From Mesoflavibacter profundi (GTDB lineage: Bacteria > Bacteroidota > Bacteroidia > Flavobacteriales > Flavobacteriaceae), in assembly GCF_014764305.1 (NCBI RefSeq), contig NZ_CP061703.1:633501-697500 (forward strand): a stretch of 64,000 bases of DNA, given 5' to 3'. Below the pieces are notes generated by a model. That model ran no database searches. It saw nothing but the letters and a program-made list of their open reading frames with translations, and had not been told where the DNA came from. Positions 25,360 through 34,612 of this stretch are shown piece after piece. Each line of letters begins with the position of its first letter. Position 1 is the first letter of the stretch. The position numbers were made by a program, and so were the translations under genes.

Positions 25360-26652
25360 TTAAGCTAAAACAGGCTTTTTAATGTGTTTAAAAGCAGCTT
25401 TTAAATCTGCTTTTAAATCTTCGATATTTTCTATTCCTACTGATAATCGAATTAAATCACTTGTAACTCCAGTTGCTTCTTGAGACGCTTGATCTAATTG
25501 TTGATGTGTTGTGCTTGCAGGATGAATTATAAGTGATTTTGTGTCTCCTATATTGGCAAGTAAAGAAAATAGTTTTGTTGTATCTGCTATTTTTTTAGCA
25601 GCTTCAAAACCGCCATCTACACCAAAGGTAACTATACCGCTTTGTCCTTTTGGCAAATATTTATTTGCTAAGTTTTTGTACTTACTGGTTTCTAAACCTG
25701 GATAGTTAACCCAATTAACTTCTGGTTGTTCTTGTAACCATTTAGCTAGTTGAAGTGCATTTTTACTATGTTTTTCGATTCTTAATTGTAACGTTTCTAA
25801 GCCTTGAATGATTTGAAATGCATTAAACGGACTTAAAGCACTACCATAATCTCGTAATCCTTCAATTCTTATTTTTGCTATAAATGCAGCTGCACCAATA
25901 GCTTCGCTGTACACTAAACCATGATAACCTGCTGAAGGTTCTGTAAATTCAGGAAATTTTCCATTTGTCCAATCAAATGTTCCTGCATCAATTATTACTC
26001 CGCCTAAAGAAGTTCCGTTTCCAGAAATATACTTTGTTAACGAGTGAATAACGATATTTGCGCCGTATTCAATTGGGTTTAATAAATAAGGTGTAGCAAC
26101 AGTATTATCTACAATTAATGGCACTTTATGTGCTTTTGCTGCTTTTGAAATACTTTCTAAATCTAACACATCCAATTTTGGATTTCCTAAAGATTCGACA
26201 AAAATAGCTCTTGTATTTTCTTGTGTTGCTTTGCTAAAATTTTCTGGATCTGAAGCGTCTACAAATGTGGTAGTAATTCCGTGTCTTGGCAGTGTAACAC
26301 TTAACAAATTGTACGTTCCGCCATACAAACTGCTAGACGCTACAATATGGTCTCCTGCTCTTAATAAAGTTAATAGTGTTGTTGCAATTGCAGATGTACC
26401 CGAAGCAGTTGCTACTGCTGCAATACCACCTTCTAAAGCAGCTAATCTTTGTTCTAAAATATCGGTTGTTGGATTATTTAATCTAGTGTAAATAAATCCT
26501 GGAACCGAAAGATTAAATCTTCCTGCTGCTTCATCTGCATTATCAAACACATAAGAAGTGGTTTGATAAATAGGAACTGCTCTTGTTCCTCCATGTTGAC
26601 TAACGTCATGACCTGCGTGCAACGCTTGGGTTGCAAATTTTTGTGTACTCAT
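25360..26652 (-). CDS. metY: O-acetylhomoserine aminocarboxypropyltransferase (sulfhydrylase)
   Basis: It makes homocysteine from O-acetylhomoserine and sulfide. The 430-residue protein begins MSTQKFATQALHAGHD, a standard MetY opening, with TSYVFDNADEAAGRF following and the PLP lysine in IHSLTKYISGNGTSLGG. The long form (about 430, against 390 for MetB/MetZ) with an insertion around SAGYHGLVYSE supports MetY. The ATG at 26652 is preferred over an in-frame start 45 bp upstream, which gives an unrelated N-terminal tail. It is the first gene after the second SAM-I riboswitch. Confidence 0.93.
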   Translation of the reverse strand: MSTQKFATQALHAGHDVSQHGGTRAVPIYQTTSYVFDNADEAAGRFNLSVPGFIYTRLNNPTTDILEQRLAALEGGIAAVATASGTSAIATTLLTLLRAGDHIVASSSLYGGTYNLLSVTLPRHGITTTFVDASDPENFSKATQENTRAIFVESLGNPKLDVLDLESISKAAKAHKVPLIVDNTVATPYLLNPIEYGANIVIHSLTKYISGNGTSLGGVIIDAGTFDWTNGKFPEFTEPSAGYHGLVYSEAIGAAAFIAKIRIEGLRDYGSALSPFNAFQIIQGLETLQLRIEKHSKNALQLAKWLQEQPEVNWVNYPGLETSKYKNLANKYLPKGQSGIVTFGVDGGFEAAKKIADTTKLFSLLANIGDTKSLIIHPASTTHQQLDQASQEATGVTSDLIRLSVGIENIEDLKADLKAAFKHIKKPVLA

Positions 26653-26742
26653 TTTTCTAAGTTTTTGAGTTAATAAATGAATTAAACCAAAAGCCAAATA
26701 AGCCTCGTAAGAAGCGTACTTAATAGAAAAATGTTATAAGAA

Positions 26743-26770
26743 AAAATAGTAATTACAGATGGGTAATTAC
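26743..26770 (-). terminator. Weak terminator-like hairpin after the metY riboswitch
   Basis: The self-complementary octamer GTAATTAC occurs twice (26763-26770 and 26749-26756) with a 6-nt loop, followed on the minus strand by TATTTTTT. It lies directly behind the aptamer and could be its expression platform, though the stem is A/T-rich. Confidence 0.5.
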
Positions 26771-26776
26771 GTGTTG

Positions 26777-26897
26777 GTTATCTATCCGAGAATGCGAGAA
26801 ATGATTCGCACTTTCAAGTAGAATTTAGCACCTTCTTAGTAAGTCTAAGGGTTGCTAAGGCTTCATTGGGTCTATTCCCTCTGCCTTTCTTGATAAC
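26777..26897 (-). ncRNA. SAM-I (S-box) riboswitch upstream of metY
   Basis: On the minus strand the same core blocks as in the metH riboswitch occur: GCAGAGGGAATAGACCC, GAAGCCTTAGCAACCC and AAGGTGCTAAATTCTAC. P1 is formed by GTTATC/GATAAC. The P4 region is extended here (GTGCGAAT...CTCGCAT). It should lower the whole metY-metX/thrA-metZ-rrf2 transcript when S-adenosylmethionine is plentiful. Confidence 0.93.
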
Positions 26898-26927
26898 ATT
26901 TCAGTAAGTTATTGAACTTTGTGAGTA

Positions 26928-26960
26928 CAAATATTCAATTAGAAAATTTAATTTTCCAAA
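26928..26960 (-). promoter_or_regulatory. Probable promoter of the metY riboswitch operon
   Basis: On the minus strand TTTG (26960-26957), a 21-bp spacer and AATATTTG (26935-26928), 30 bp before the aptamer. The same AATATTTG octamer stands at the promoter position of the ilv leader. Confidence 0.4.
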
Positions 26961-26994
26961 TTATTTTCAATAAAAATTATTTAAAAGTTATTTT

Positions 26995-28542
26995 TCAAAT
27001 AGCATTTTGCTGTAAATATTTCTGTCTAATTACTTGATCTACAGGTACATTATTCACTTTGCTTTCTAACCAAGAAATAATGTCTAAATATAAAAATGCG
27101 CGACGTTCAAAAGGATGATTTTCATAAGTTTTCAACTTTTCTAGTAGAGATTTAAACGCTTTTTTTATGTCTTGCGGATATATATCTTGAAGTTTTCTAA
27201 TAAATTTTATCATCTCTTTTTGTACTTCGTGTAACTCATTCATTTGTATTAAAAACTTATACGTTGTACGTAACAAAGTATCTAAATGATAATCTAATCC
27301 TGCCTCGTAATGCGCGACTAAATTTAATACTCTAGAGAAGCATAATAAGTCTTCTCTCATGGTTAAAGATTTATTAGAAATAATTTTATTTAGGTAAAAA
27401 ATACATTGTTTATTATTACCTGATCCAAAGTGTAAACTTGCAAATTTATAATAGAATATCATGGTGTGATGCTCGTCTATTCTATCTTTGTAACGCTCTA
27501 AATCTTTATCTATTTGGTCAATAATTGCAACACCTTCTTTAAAACTTCCGTCAATAAAAAAACCATTAATTGTATTAATGTTATAGTACAAAAAGGATAA
27601 TGCTTCTACGTTTTCGTCTTTAGGTAATTGATTAGTTTCTATAACGCTTTTTAGTTTTTGTAACGCTTCATCAAACTTATCTTTACTTTTTATGAAGAAT
27701 AAAGATTCTAACAAATAATTATTTCCTTTTAAAAAAAATACAGGATTTAAAGTAATCATCGCTGGATTTTCATAAAATAAGTTTACCCATTTTAATGCGT
27801 ATTTATAACAATTTTTAAAATCCTGTAATAAAAAACTGTACCACAAATAAGCATTATACAACCATAATTTTTCTCTAAATCCTAAATCTTTAATTTTGTA
27901 TTTAGGCAATCTAGCTTTAAAATAAGTGGTGACTTCTTTGCTTTCGGCTTCACTTTTTACATAACCTGTTTTAAGAATTATACTGTAAAGTTGTAGCGAT
28001 AAATTTGACAACTTACTAGCTATAACATTAAGTTCGCTAATAGCTTTGGCTTGAATTGTTAACTCGTCTGCACGACTACTAATACTTCGTGTTATGTATT
28101 GAGACTCGATTACTTTTTCTAATTCGACAATCTCATAAGCCAAGTTTTTTTCTTCGTTAACTAAAGCCATTTCTTTGGCTTTATCCAGAATTTTAAGACT
28201 TTGTTTATACAAGCCTTTATGGTACAAAATTGAAGCAAAATCTAACTGTTCTCTTATTTGAGATCTAATATTTTGATGTGATGGGTTTAATTTTAAACTA
28301 ACTAATATTTGCTTATACAAATGCGCTTTTACATTAGCTAATTGCTGCTTTTTAATCTTTGTAGATTTTAAAATAGAAACCTCATCATACTGTTTTAATT
28401 TATCTAAAACAGTAAATAAATTTAAAAACTTAGAATCACTGTTTACTCCTAATCGACCAACATACAGTTTAAACTGACGCTTTTCGGACTTGGTTAAAGA
28501 TTTAACTAGTGCAAATAAATTATCTTTTTGGTCTTTAGTCAT
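26995..28542 (-). CDS. Conserved hypothetical helical-repeat protein
   Basis: The 515-residue protein has no signal peptide. Its opening TKDQKDNLFALVKSLTKSEKRQFKLYVGRLG is basic and helical. The rest is a long series of helices with TPR-like spacing (for example ILYHKGLYKQSLKILDKAKEMAL at about 110-132, and later CIFYLNKIISNKSL). That suggests a protein-interaction scaffold of unknown role. Proteins of this look are widespread in Flavobacteriaceae but I know of no assigned function. The ATG at 28542 replaces a TTG one codon earlier. It is divergent from leuA, sharing a 148-bp region. Confidence 0.75.
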   Translation of the reverse strand: MTKDQKDNLFALVKSLTKSEKRQFKLYVGRLGVNSDSKFLNLFTVLDKLKQYDEVSILKSTKIKKQQLANVKAHLYKQILVSLKLNPSHQNIRSQIREQLDFASILYHKGLYKQSLKILDKAKEMALVNEEKNLAYEIVELEKVIESQYITRSISSRADELTIQAKAISELNVIASKLSNLSLQLYSIILKTGYVKSEAESKEVTTYFKARLPKYKIKDLGFREKLWLYNAYLWYSFLLQDFKNCYKYALKWVNLFYENPAMITLNPVFFLKGNNYLLESLFFIKSKDKFDEALQKLKSVIETNQLPKDENVEALSFLYYNINTINGFFIDGSFKEGVAIIDQIDKDLERYKDRIDEHHTMIFYYKFASLHFGSGNNKQCIFYLNKIISNKSLTMREDLLCFSRVLNLVAHYEAGLDYHLDTLLRTTYKFLIQMNELHEVQKEMIKFIRKLQDIYPQDIKKAFKSLLEKLKTYENHPFERRAFLYLDIISWLESKVNNVPVDQVIRQKYLQQNAI

Positions 28543-28634
28543 CAACTAATAATTGATTTATAGTATTGATTTTCAGTGTTTTAAATTCGGTTTTTTAATC
28601 TGAACATCGTAGCGTATCAAATAGCTATTATGCA

Positions 28635-28647
28635 TTGGTAATACCAA
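28635..28647. promoter_or_regulatory. 13-bp palindrome upstream of leuA
   Basis: TTGGTAATACCAA is a perfect inverted repeat (6-bp arms, 1-bp centre), 43 bp before the leuA ATG in the divergent leuA/hypothetical region. It has the shape of a regulator site. The rest of this 148-bp gap shows no leader peptide longer than three residues and no terminator. Confidence 0.4.
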
Positions 28648-28690
28648 AGTATAAATTAGTAATTCAAAAGAAAAATAATTCCCTCTTAAA

Positions 28691-29866
28691 ATGTCAAAAA
28701 ACTCAATACAAATATTTGATACTACGCTTAGAGATGGAGAGCAAGTACCTGGTTGCAAACTTAATACAGAGCAAAAAGTTACCATAGCAGAACAACTTGA
28801 TTATCTTGGCGTAAACGTAATAGAAGCTGGTTTTCCCGTCTCGAGTCCTGGAGATTTTAAATCGGTACAAGCTATCGCAAACATAGTTAAAAATGCAACT
28901 GTTTGTGGCTTGACAAGAGCTGTAGAAAATGATATTAAAGTTGCTGCAGAAGCTTTAAAAACTGCAAAAACACCAAGAATACACACAGGAATTGGCACTT
29001 CAGATTCTCATATAAAATTCAAATTTAAATCAAACAGAAATGCTATTATCGATCGTGCTTTTGAAGCGGTTAAGTATGCAAAATCCTTTGTTGAAGATGT
29101 CGAATTTTATGCCGAAGATGCTGGTCGTACCGACAACGACTATTTAGCACGAGTTTGCGAAGCTGCTATAAAAGCTGGCGCCACAGTATTAAATATTCCA
29201 GACACAACAGGCTATTGCTTACCTAGTGAATATGGCGCAAAAATAAAATACTTAAAAGAAAATGTAAAAGGCATCGAAAATGCCATACTTTCTTGTCATT
29301 GCCATAACGATTTAGGTCTAGCTACAGCAAACTCTATAGAAGGTGTTATTAATGGTGCGCGACAAATAGAATGTACTATTAATGGTATTGGCGAACGTGC
29401 TGGTAACACTGCTTTAGAAGAAGTTGTTATGGTTTTAAAACAACATCCATATCTTAATTTAGACACTTCAATCAATACAAAACACCTTTACGGCATCAGT
29501 CAATTGGTAAGTGAAAATATGGGTATTTACACGCAACCAAATAAAGCTATAGTTGGTGCAAATGCGTTTGCACATAGCTCTGGAATACATCAAGATGGTG
29601 TAATTAAAAATCGTGAAACTTACGAAATTATTGACCCTAAAGACGTTGGCGTAACCGAAAGCGCAATTGTTTTAACTGCTCGTAGCGGAAGAGCTGCTTT
29701 AGCATACCGAGCTAAAAATGTTGGTTATGAATTAACAAAACTTCAGTTAGACGACGTGTATGCAAACTTTTTAAGTTTTGCAGACAAGAAAAAAGAAATT
29801 AACGATAATGATATACACGAGATTATTGCAACTAGCAACGTATATCAACAAATTATAAGCGCTTAA
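28691..29866 (+). CDS. leuA: 2-isopropylmalate synthase, short form
   Basis: It condenses 2-ketoisovalerate with acetyl-CoA, the first leucine step. [12 protein letters not shown] at about 10-21 and [14 protein letters not shown] near 200 (HxH metal ligands) are diagnostic. The protein stops at 391 residues, just after the catalytic barrel and linker, so it lacks the C-terminal LeuA allosteric domain that makes typical enzymes about 510-560 residues and leucine-sensitive. Homocitrate or citramalate synthase is possible by family, but leuCDB follow directly. Confidence 0.93.
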   Translation: MSKNSIQIFDTTLRDGEQVPGCKLNTEQKVTIAEQLDYLGVNVIEAGFPVSSPGDFKSVQAIANIVKNATVCGLTRAVENDIKVAAEALKTAKTPRIHTGIGTSDSHIKFKFKSNRNAIIDRAFEAVKYAKSFVEDVEFYAEDAGRTDNDYLARVCEAAIKAGATVLNIPDTTGYCLPSEYGAKIKYLKENVKGIENAILSCHCHNDLGLATANSIEGVINGARQIECTINGIGERAGNTALEEVVMVLKQHPYLNLDTSINTKHLYGISQLVSENMGIYTQPNKAIVGANAFAHSSGIHQDGVIKNRETYEIIDPKDVGVTESAIVLTARSGRAALAYRAKNVGYELTKLQLDDVYANFLSFADKKKEINDNDIHEIIATSNVYQQIISA

Positions 29867-29888
29867 TACAGCGTAAATATTAAAGATA

Positions 29889-31289
29889 ATGACTAAAAAA
29901 ACATTATTTGATAAAGTTTGGGACGCACATGTGGTAGATGCAATAGAAAATGGTCCGCAAATTTTATATATAGATAAACATTTAATACATGAAGTTACAA
30001 GTCCGCAAGCTTTTAATGAGCTAAAGGCGCGTAACATTCCTATTTTTAGACCTAATCAAATTGTTGCAACAGCAGATCACAATACACCAACTGTTGACCA
30101 ACATTTACCAGTTAAAGATGATTTATCAAGAAAGCAATTAAAACAACTTTCAGAAAATTGTAAAGCTAACGATATTACACTTTACGAATTAGGTCATAAA
30201 TACAATGGTATTGTTCACGTTATGGCACCAGAACTTGGTATCACCCAACCAGGAATGACCATAGTTTGTGGCGATAGTCACACTTCAACTCATGGTGCAT
30301 TTGGATCTATCGCTTTTGGTATTGGTACTAGCCAAGTTGCACAAGTTTTTGCTAGTCAATGCCTATTATTAACCAAACCAAAAAGCTTAAGAATTACCGT
30401 TAACGGAACACTAAAAAAAGGTGTTTTGCCTAAAGACGTTATTTTATACATTATCGCTCAAATAGGCACTAATGCTGGAACTGGTTACTTCTGCGAATAT
30501 GCTGGTGATGTATTTGAAAACATGTCTATGGAAGGCAGAATGACTGTTTGTAATATGAGTATTGAAATGGGCGCACGTGGCGGAATGATTGCTCCAGACC
30601 AAACTACTTTTGACTATGTAAAAGACAGAGAATTTGCTCCAAAAGGAAAAGATTTTGAAGACAAAGTAGCCTATTGGAAAACTTTACCTACAGACGAAGG
30701 TGCTATTTTTGATAAAGAATACACTTTTGATGCTGCTGATATTGAACCCATGATTACCTACGGTACAAATCCAGGAATGGGAATAAAAATCACCGATAAC
30801 ATACCACAATTAAATGATGCGTCTTTTGAAAAATCTTTAAAATACATGGATTTTAAAAAAGGTGAAAGTCTGATAGATAAAACCATTAATTACGTATTTA
30901 TTGGTAGTTGCACCAACTCAAGAATTGAAGATTTTAGGATTGCTGCACAATATGTAAAAGGTAAACAAAAAGCAGATAATGTAACAGCTTGGTTAGTGCC
31001 AGGAAGCAAACAGGTAGAATCTCAAATAATTGAAGAAGGCTTAAAAAGTATTTTTGAAGATGCTGGTTTTAAGTTGCGTCAACCTGGTTGTAGTGCTTGT
31101 TTAGCAATGAATGACGATAAAATTCCGGAAGGCGAATATTGCGTGTCGACTTCAAATAGAAATTTTGAAGGTAGACAAGGTCAAGGATCTCGTACTATTT
31201 TGGCTAGTCCATTAGTTGCAGCCGCAACAGCTATTGAAGGAAAAATTATTGATGTAACTGCAACCAATTTTGTTGCTGAAGAAATTTAA
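29889..31289 (+). CDS. leuC: 3-isopropylmalate dehydratase large subunit
   Basis: This aconitase-family protein isomerises 2- to 3-isopropylmalate together with LeuD. The 466 residues include [13 protein letters not shown] near 131-143 and the [4Fe-4S] ligands in [13 protein letters not shown] and the GCSACLAMN segment near 400. It lies 22 bp after leuA and 3 bp before leuD. Confidence 0.96.
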   Translation: MTKKTLFDKVWDAHVVDAIENGPQILYIDKHLIHEVTSPQAFNELKARNIPIFRPNQIVATADHNTPTVDQHLPVKDDLSRKQLKQLSENCKANDITLYELGHKYNGIVHVMAPELGITQPGMTIVCGDSHTSTHGAFGSIAFGIGTSQVAQVFASQCLLLTKPKSLRITVNGTLKKGVLPKDVILYIIAQIGTNAGTGYFCEYAGDVFENMSMEGRMTVCNMSIEMGARGGMIAPDQTTFDYVKDREFAPKGKDFEDKVAYWKTLPTDEGAIFDKEYTFDAADIEPMITYGTNPGMGIKITDNIPQLNDASFEKSLKYMDFKKGESLIDKTINYVFIGSCTNSRIEDFRIAAQYVKGKQKADNVTAWLVPGSKQVESQIIEEGLKSIFEDAGFKLRQPGCSACLAMNDDKIPEGEYCVSTSNRNFEGRQGQGSRTILASPLVAAATAIEGKIIDVTATNFVAEEI

Positions 31290-31292
31290 GTC

Positions 31293-31880
31293 ATGGAAAA
31301 ATTTACAACATTACAATCTACAGCTATTCCATTAGCGATAGAAAATATAGATACCGATCAAATTATACCTGCGCGTTTTTTAAAAGCTACAGATCGCAAC
31401 GGTTTTGGCGAAAATGCGTTTAGAGATTGGCGTTTTAATAAAGATGGATCTGTTAATACAGATTTTACGTTAAACCGAAAAGAATACAGCGGAAGTATAT
31501 TGGTTGCTGGTAATAATTTTGGTTGTGGCTCTAGTAGAGAGCATGCTGCTTGGGCTTTGACAGATTACGGTTTTAAAGTTGTGGTCTCTAGTTTTTTTGC
31601 AGATATTTTTAAAGGAAACGCACTTAACAATGGGTTATTACCTGTGCAAGTTAGTGACGATTTTTTAAAAGTACTTTTAAATGAAATTAAAGAGAATCCT
31701 AAAACCGAATTAATTGTAAATCTTGAAAACCAAACGATAAGCGTTGCCAACACTTCGTTTAAAGATCATTTTGAGATTGACCCTTATAAAAAAACATGCT
31801 TAATTAATGGTTATGATGATATTGACTATTTATTAAGCAAAAAAGAATTAATCACTCAGTTTGAAAACCAACGTAGCTAG
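31293..31880 (+). CDS. leuD: 3-isopropylmalate dehydratase small subunit
   Basis: This is the swivelling-domain partner of LeuC, 195 residues (usual length). [13 protein letters not shown] at about 18-30 and [17 protein letters not shown] near 72-88 are family hallmarks. A composite repeat separates it from leuB. Confidence 0.96.
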   Translation: MEKFTTLQSTAIPLAIENIDTDQIIPARFLKATDRNGFGENAFRDWRFNKDGSVNTDFTLNRKEYSGSILVAGNNFGCGSSREHAAWALTDYGFKVVVSSFFADIFKGNALNNGLLPVQVSDDFLKVLLNEIKENPKTELIVNLENQTISVANTSFKDHFEIDPYKKTCLINGYDDIDYLLSKKELITQFENQRS

Positions 31881-31887
31881 TTAGCCT

Positions 31888-32007
31888 GCGTTAGCGATTG
31901 CAGTGGTATCCTTTTTACGTCAGTTTGAGTGATGCGACGATAGAAGCATTGTATCGAAAACAGAGTAAAAAGATTTAACGAAAAGCGCGACCCGATAGGG
32001 AAACGCC
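31888..32007 (+). repeat. Composite intergenic repeat, copy 3
   Basis: It starts GCGTTAGCGATTGCAGTGG and ends GCGCGACCCGATAGGGAAACGCC, nearly identical in its flanks to copy 2 (9238-9346, opposite strand). The core starts CTTTTTAC and ends GTAAAAAG, again a potential hairpin with a variable interior. It lies between leuD and leuB inside the operon. Confidence 0.82.
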
Positions 32008-32055
32008 AATAAATTAATAATAACTAATAAAGCTAATTGCTTTAAAACATATACT

Positions 32056-33174
32056 ATGAAATTAAATATTGCAGTGTTATCTGGTGATGGTATTGGACCA
32101 GAAGTTACGCATCAAGCTATAAAAGTACTTAAAGCTATCGCACAAGAGTTTGACCATAGCTTTAGATTTAAAGAAGCGCCTGTTGGTGCTATTGCGATTG
32201 ACCAAACCGGCAATCCTTTACCTGACGATACCTTAGCGCTTTGCAAGTCTAGTGATGCTATTTTGTTTGGCGCTATTGGCGATCCAAAATACGACAATGA
32301 TCCTTCGGCAAAGGTTAGACCTGAGCAAGGTTTACTTAAACTACGTAAAGAACTTGGTTTATTTGCCAACATCAGACCTGTTAAGGCTTACGAGACATTA
32401 TTAGGCAAATCTCCTTTAAAAAAGAGTATTATTGAAGGTACAGATATTAGTATTTATCGTGAGTTGACTGGCGGTATTTATTTTGGTGAAAAACAATTAA
32501 GTGAAGATGGAAATGTAGCTTCAGATTTATGCGAATATTCTCGGGAAGAAATTGAACGTATTGCGCATTTAGCATTTAAAGCAGCACAAAGCCGAAAGAA
32601 AAAAGTGACTTTGGTAGACAAAGCGAATGTCTTAGAAACATCACGTTTATGGCGAAAAGTAGTTACTGAACTAGCTAAAGATTATCCTGATGTAGAATTA
32701 GACTTTTTATTTGTAGATAATGCTGCAATGCAAATGATTTTAAATCCAAAACAGTTTGATGTTATTTTAACCGAAAACTTATTTGGTGATGTAATTAGTG
32801 ACGAAGCTAGCGTTATTGGTGGCAGCATTGGTTTATTAGCTAGCGCTTCTGTTGGAGACAAGCATGCTATGTTTGAACCAATACATGGATCTTATCCGCA
32901 AGCAACTGGTAAAGGTATTGCAAATCCTATTGCCTCTATTTTAAGCGCTGCTATGTTACTTGAACATTTTGGTCTTTACAAAGAAGCAAATGTTATTAAA
33001 GCTGGTGTAGAAAAATCGTTACAATTACATGTGACAACTCCAGATTTAAATGATAATTTTGATCATATCACAACGTCTAAAGTTGGAGATTTTATAGAAG
33101 ATTTTATCCATAATCCTAAGGATAGTAATTTGAATTTTACTAATATTCATTTAGGACAATCAACAATTATATAA
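32056..33174 (+). CDS. leuB: 3-isopropylmalate dehydrogenase
   Basis: NAD-dependent oxidative decarboxylation of 3-isopropylmalate, the last specific leucine step before transamination. The 372 residues show GDGIGPEV at about 10-17, RELTGGIYFG near 136-145 and LFGDVISDEAS with the metal Asp residues near 243-253. The repeat between leuD and leuB widens the gap to 175 bp, but the four genes complete one pathway. A hairpin terminator follows. Confidence 0.96.
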   Translation: MKLNIAVLSGDGIGPEVTHQAIKVLKAIAQEFDHSFRFKEAPVGAIAIDQTGNPLPDDTLALCKSSDAILFGAIGDPKYDNDPSAKVRPEQGLLKLRKELGLFANIRPVKAYETLLGKSPLKKSIIEGTDISIYRELTGGIYFGEKQLSEDGNVASDLCEYSREEIERIAHLAFKAAQSRKKKVTLVDKANVLETSRLWRKVVTELAKDYPDVELDFLFVDNAAMQMILNPKQFDVILTENLFGDVISDEASVIGGSIGLLASASVGDKHAMFEPIHGSYPQATGKGIANPIASILSAAMLLEHFGLYKEANVIKAGVEKSLQLHVTTPDLNDNFDHITTSKVGDFIEDFIHNPKDSNLNFTNIHLGQSTII

Positions 33175-33213
33175 TGTAAGTTTTGAGTTTTATTTTATAA
33201 ATTCAGTTAGTGG

Positions 33214-33248
33214 AGAAGCACCTTTTTTATAAAGGTGTTTCTTTTTTT
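33214..33248 (+). terminator. Terminator after leuB
   Basis: GAAGCACCTTT pairs with AAAGGTGTTTC (one mismatch) around a 5-nt loop, followed by seven T on the plus strand. It overlaps the end of argH, which converges from the other side. Confidence 0.8.
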
Positions 33249-34521
33249 AATACGGAAATTTATTTTTAATCTGTTCCAAACATAAATTACCAATACTTCC
33301 AATGTGTGTATGTTCTTTTGACGTATCTGGATTGTAGGTTCCGTTTTGAACTTCACCTCCAATTTTTTGATAGGCTTCTCTAAAACTCATTCCGTTTTCA
33401 ACTAATGTATTGATGTTGTCAACCGTAAATAAATATTGATATTTCTTGTCGTTTAAGTCAATAGATTTTACTTCTATTTGTTTAATAGAATAGTTAAAAA
33501 TCTCCAAAATATCTTGCATATTCATAATGGCTGAAATCATATTTTCTTTCAGCAATTGATAATCTCTGTGATAACCACTTGGCAGATTGTTGGTAATCAA
33601 AACCATTTCATGATGTAAGGATTGAATTTTATTGCTCTTTCCTCTAATCAACTCGAAAACATCAGGGTTTTTTTTGTGAGGCATGATGCTACTTCCTGTA
33701 GTTAATTCATCCGGAAAACTTATGAAGCCAAAATTCTGACTCATATACAGGCAAATATCCATAGCAAATCGCGCCAATGTATTAGCTAAACTACCTAATG
33801 CTAATGCAATAGTACGTTCACTTTTTCCACGACTCATTTGTGCAGCAACAACGTTATATTTTAAAGTTGAAAACTCTAAAAGTTCTGTAGTTAATTGTCT
33901 GTCAATTGCGAATGAACTTCCATAGCCAGCTGCAGAACCAAGCGGATTTTGATCAATGGTTTTTAACGCTGCATCTAACAAATACATATCGTCAATTAAG
34001 ACTTCTGCGTAAGCTGAAAACCATAACCCAAAAGATGATGGCATCGCAACTTGCAAATGCGTATAACCTGGTAATAGTGTTTTTTTATGTGTTTCAGCTA
34101 ATTCTAAAAGCGTTTCAAAAAAGTCTTTTGTTTTAGATTTTATATTGCTTAATTCGGCTTTGTAAAATAGTTGCAATGCTACCAAAACCTGATCGTTTCT
34201 AGATCGTGCTGTATGGATTTTTTTACCAACGTCACCATAGGTTTTGGTGAGTTCAAATTCAATTTTTGAATGTACGTCTTCAAACTGATTGTCTATAGTA
34301 AACGTACCGTTTTCAATTTGTGATGCTAAATCCTGAAGTCCTTTTTCTAATTGCTTCAGTTCTTCGACAGTCAAAATACCAATCGATTGCAACATTTTAG
34401 CATGCGCTAATGAGGCTTGCACGTCGTATTTTGCAATGTGTAAATCGATTTCTCGATCGTTACCAACCGTAAACTGTTCTATTTTTTTGTCTATGCTTAT
34501 GCCTTTATCCCAGAGTTTCAT
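33247..34521 (-). CDS. argH: Argininosuccinate lyase
   Basis: It cleaves argininosuccinate to arginine and fumarate. The superfamily signature GSSIMPHKKNPD is at about 277-288, with TARSRNDQV near 102-110 and TAHKKTLLPGYTHLQ-like EThKKTLLPGYTHLQ near 145. At 424 residues it is about 35 shorter than E. coli ArgH, missing part of the C-terminus; the active-site loop is intact. It is the last gene of the arginine operon, after a 91-bp gap containing short palindromes. Confidence 0.94.
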   Translation of the reverse strand: MKLWDKGISIDKKIEQFTVGNDREIDLHIAKYDVQASLAHAKMLQSIGILTVEELKQLEKGLQDLASQIENGTFTIDNQFEDVHSKIEFELTKTYGDVGKKIHTARSRNDQVLVALQLFYKAELSNIKSKTKDFFETLLELAETHKKTLLPGYTHLQVAMPSSFGLWFSAYAEVLIDDMYLLDAALKTIDQNPLGSAAGYGSSFAIDRQLTTELLEFSTLKYNVVAAQMSRGKSERTIALALGSLANTLARFAMDICLYMSQNFGFISFPDELTTGSSIMPHKKNPDVFELIRGKSNKIQSLHHEMVLITNNLPSGYHRDYQLLKENMISAIMNMQDILEIFNYSIKQIEVKSIDLNDKKYQYLFTVDNINTLVENGMSFREAYQKIGGEVQNGTYNPDTSKEHTHIGSIGNLCLEQIKNKFPY

Positions 34522-34533
34522 AATTTATTCTTG

Positions 34534-34602
34534 CGAAAGCAGGAATCTCTGCTTTCTTTTTAGTTTAATTTTCTTTTTTGGATTCCGCATCAAGTGCGGA
34601 AT
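34534..34602. repeat. Two short palindromes between argH and argE'
   Basis: GAAAGCAG/CTGCTTTC (34535-34556, 6-nt loop) is related to the ATTCCTGC element at 6221-6240. ATTCCGCA/TGCGGAAT (34582-34602, 5-nt loop) is a separate perfect 8-bp inverted repeat. They fill the gap inside the arg operon. Confidence 0.7.
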
Positions 34603-34612
34603 GACAGACCTC

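Noticed and set aside
28630-28642. Three-codon ORF (Met-His-Trp) upstream of leuA as a leader peptide
   Set aside because: No Leu codons, no terminator or antiterminator nearby.
33906-34136. Plus-strand ORF opposite argH
   Set aside because: Shadow of argH without any supporting feature.
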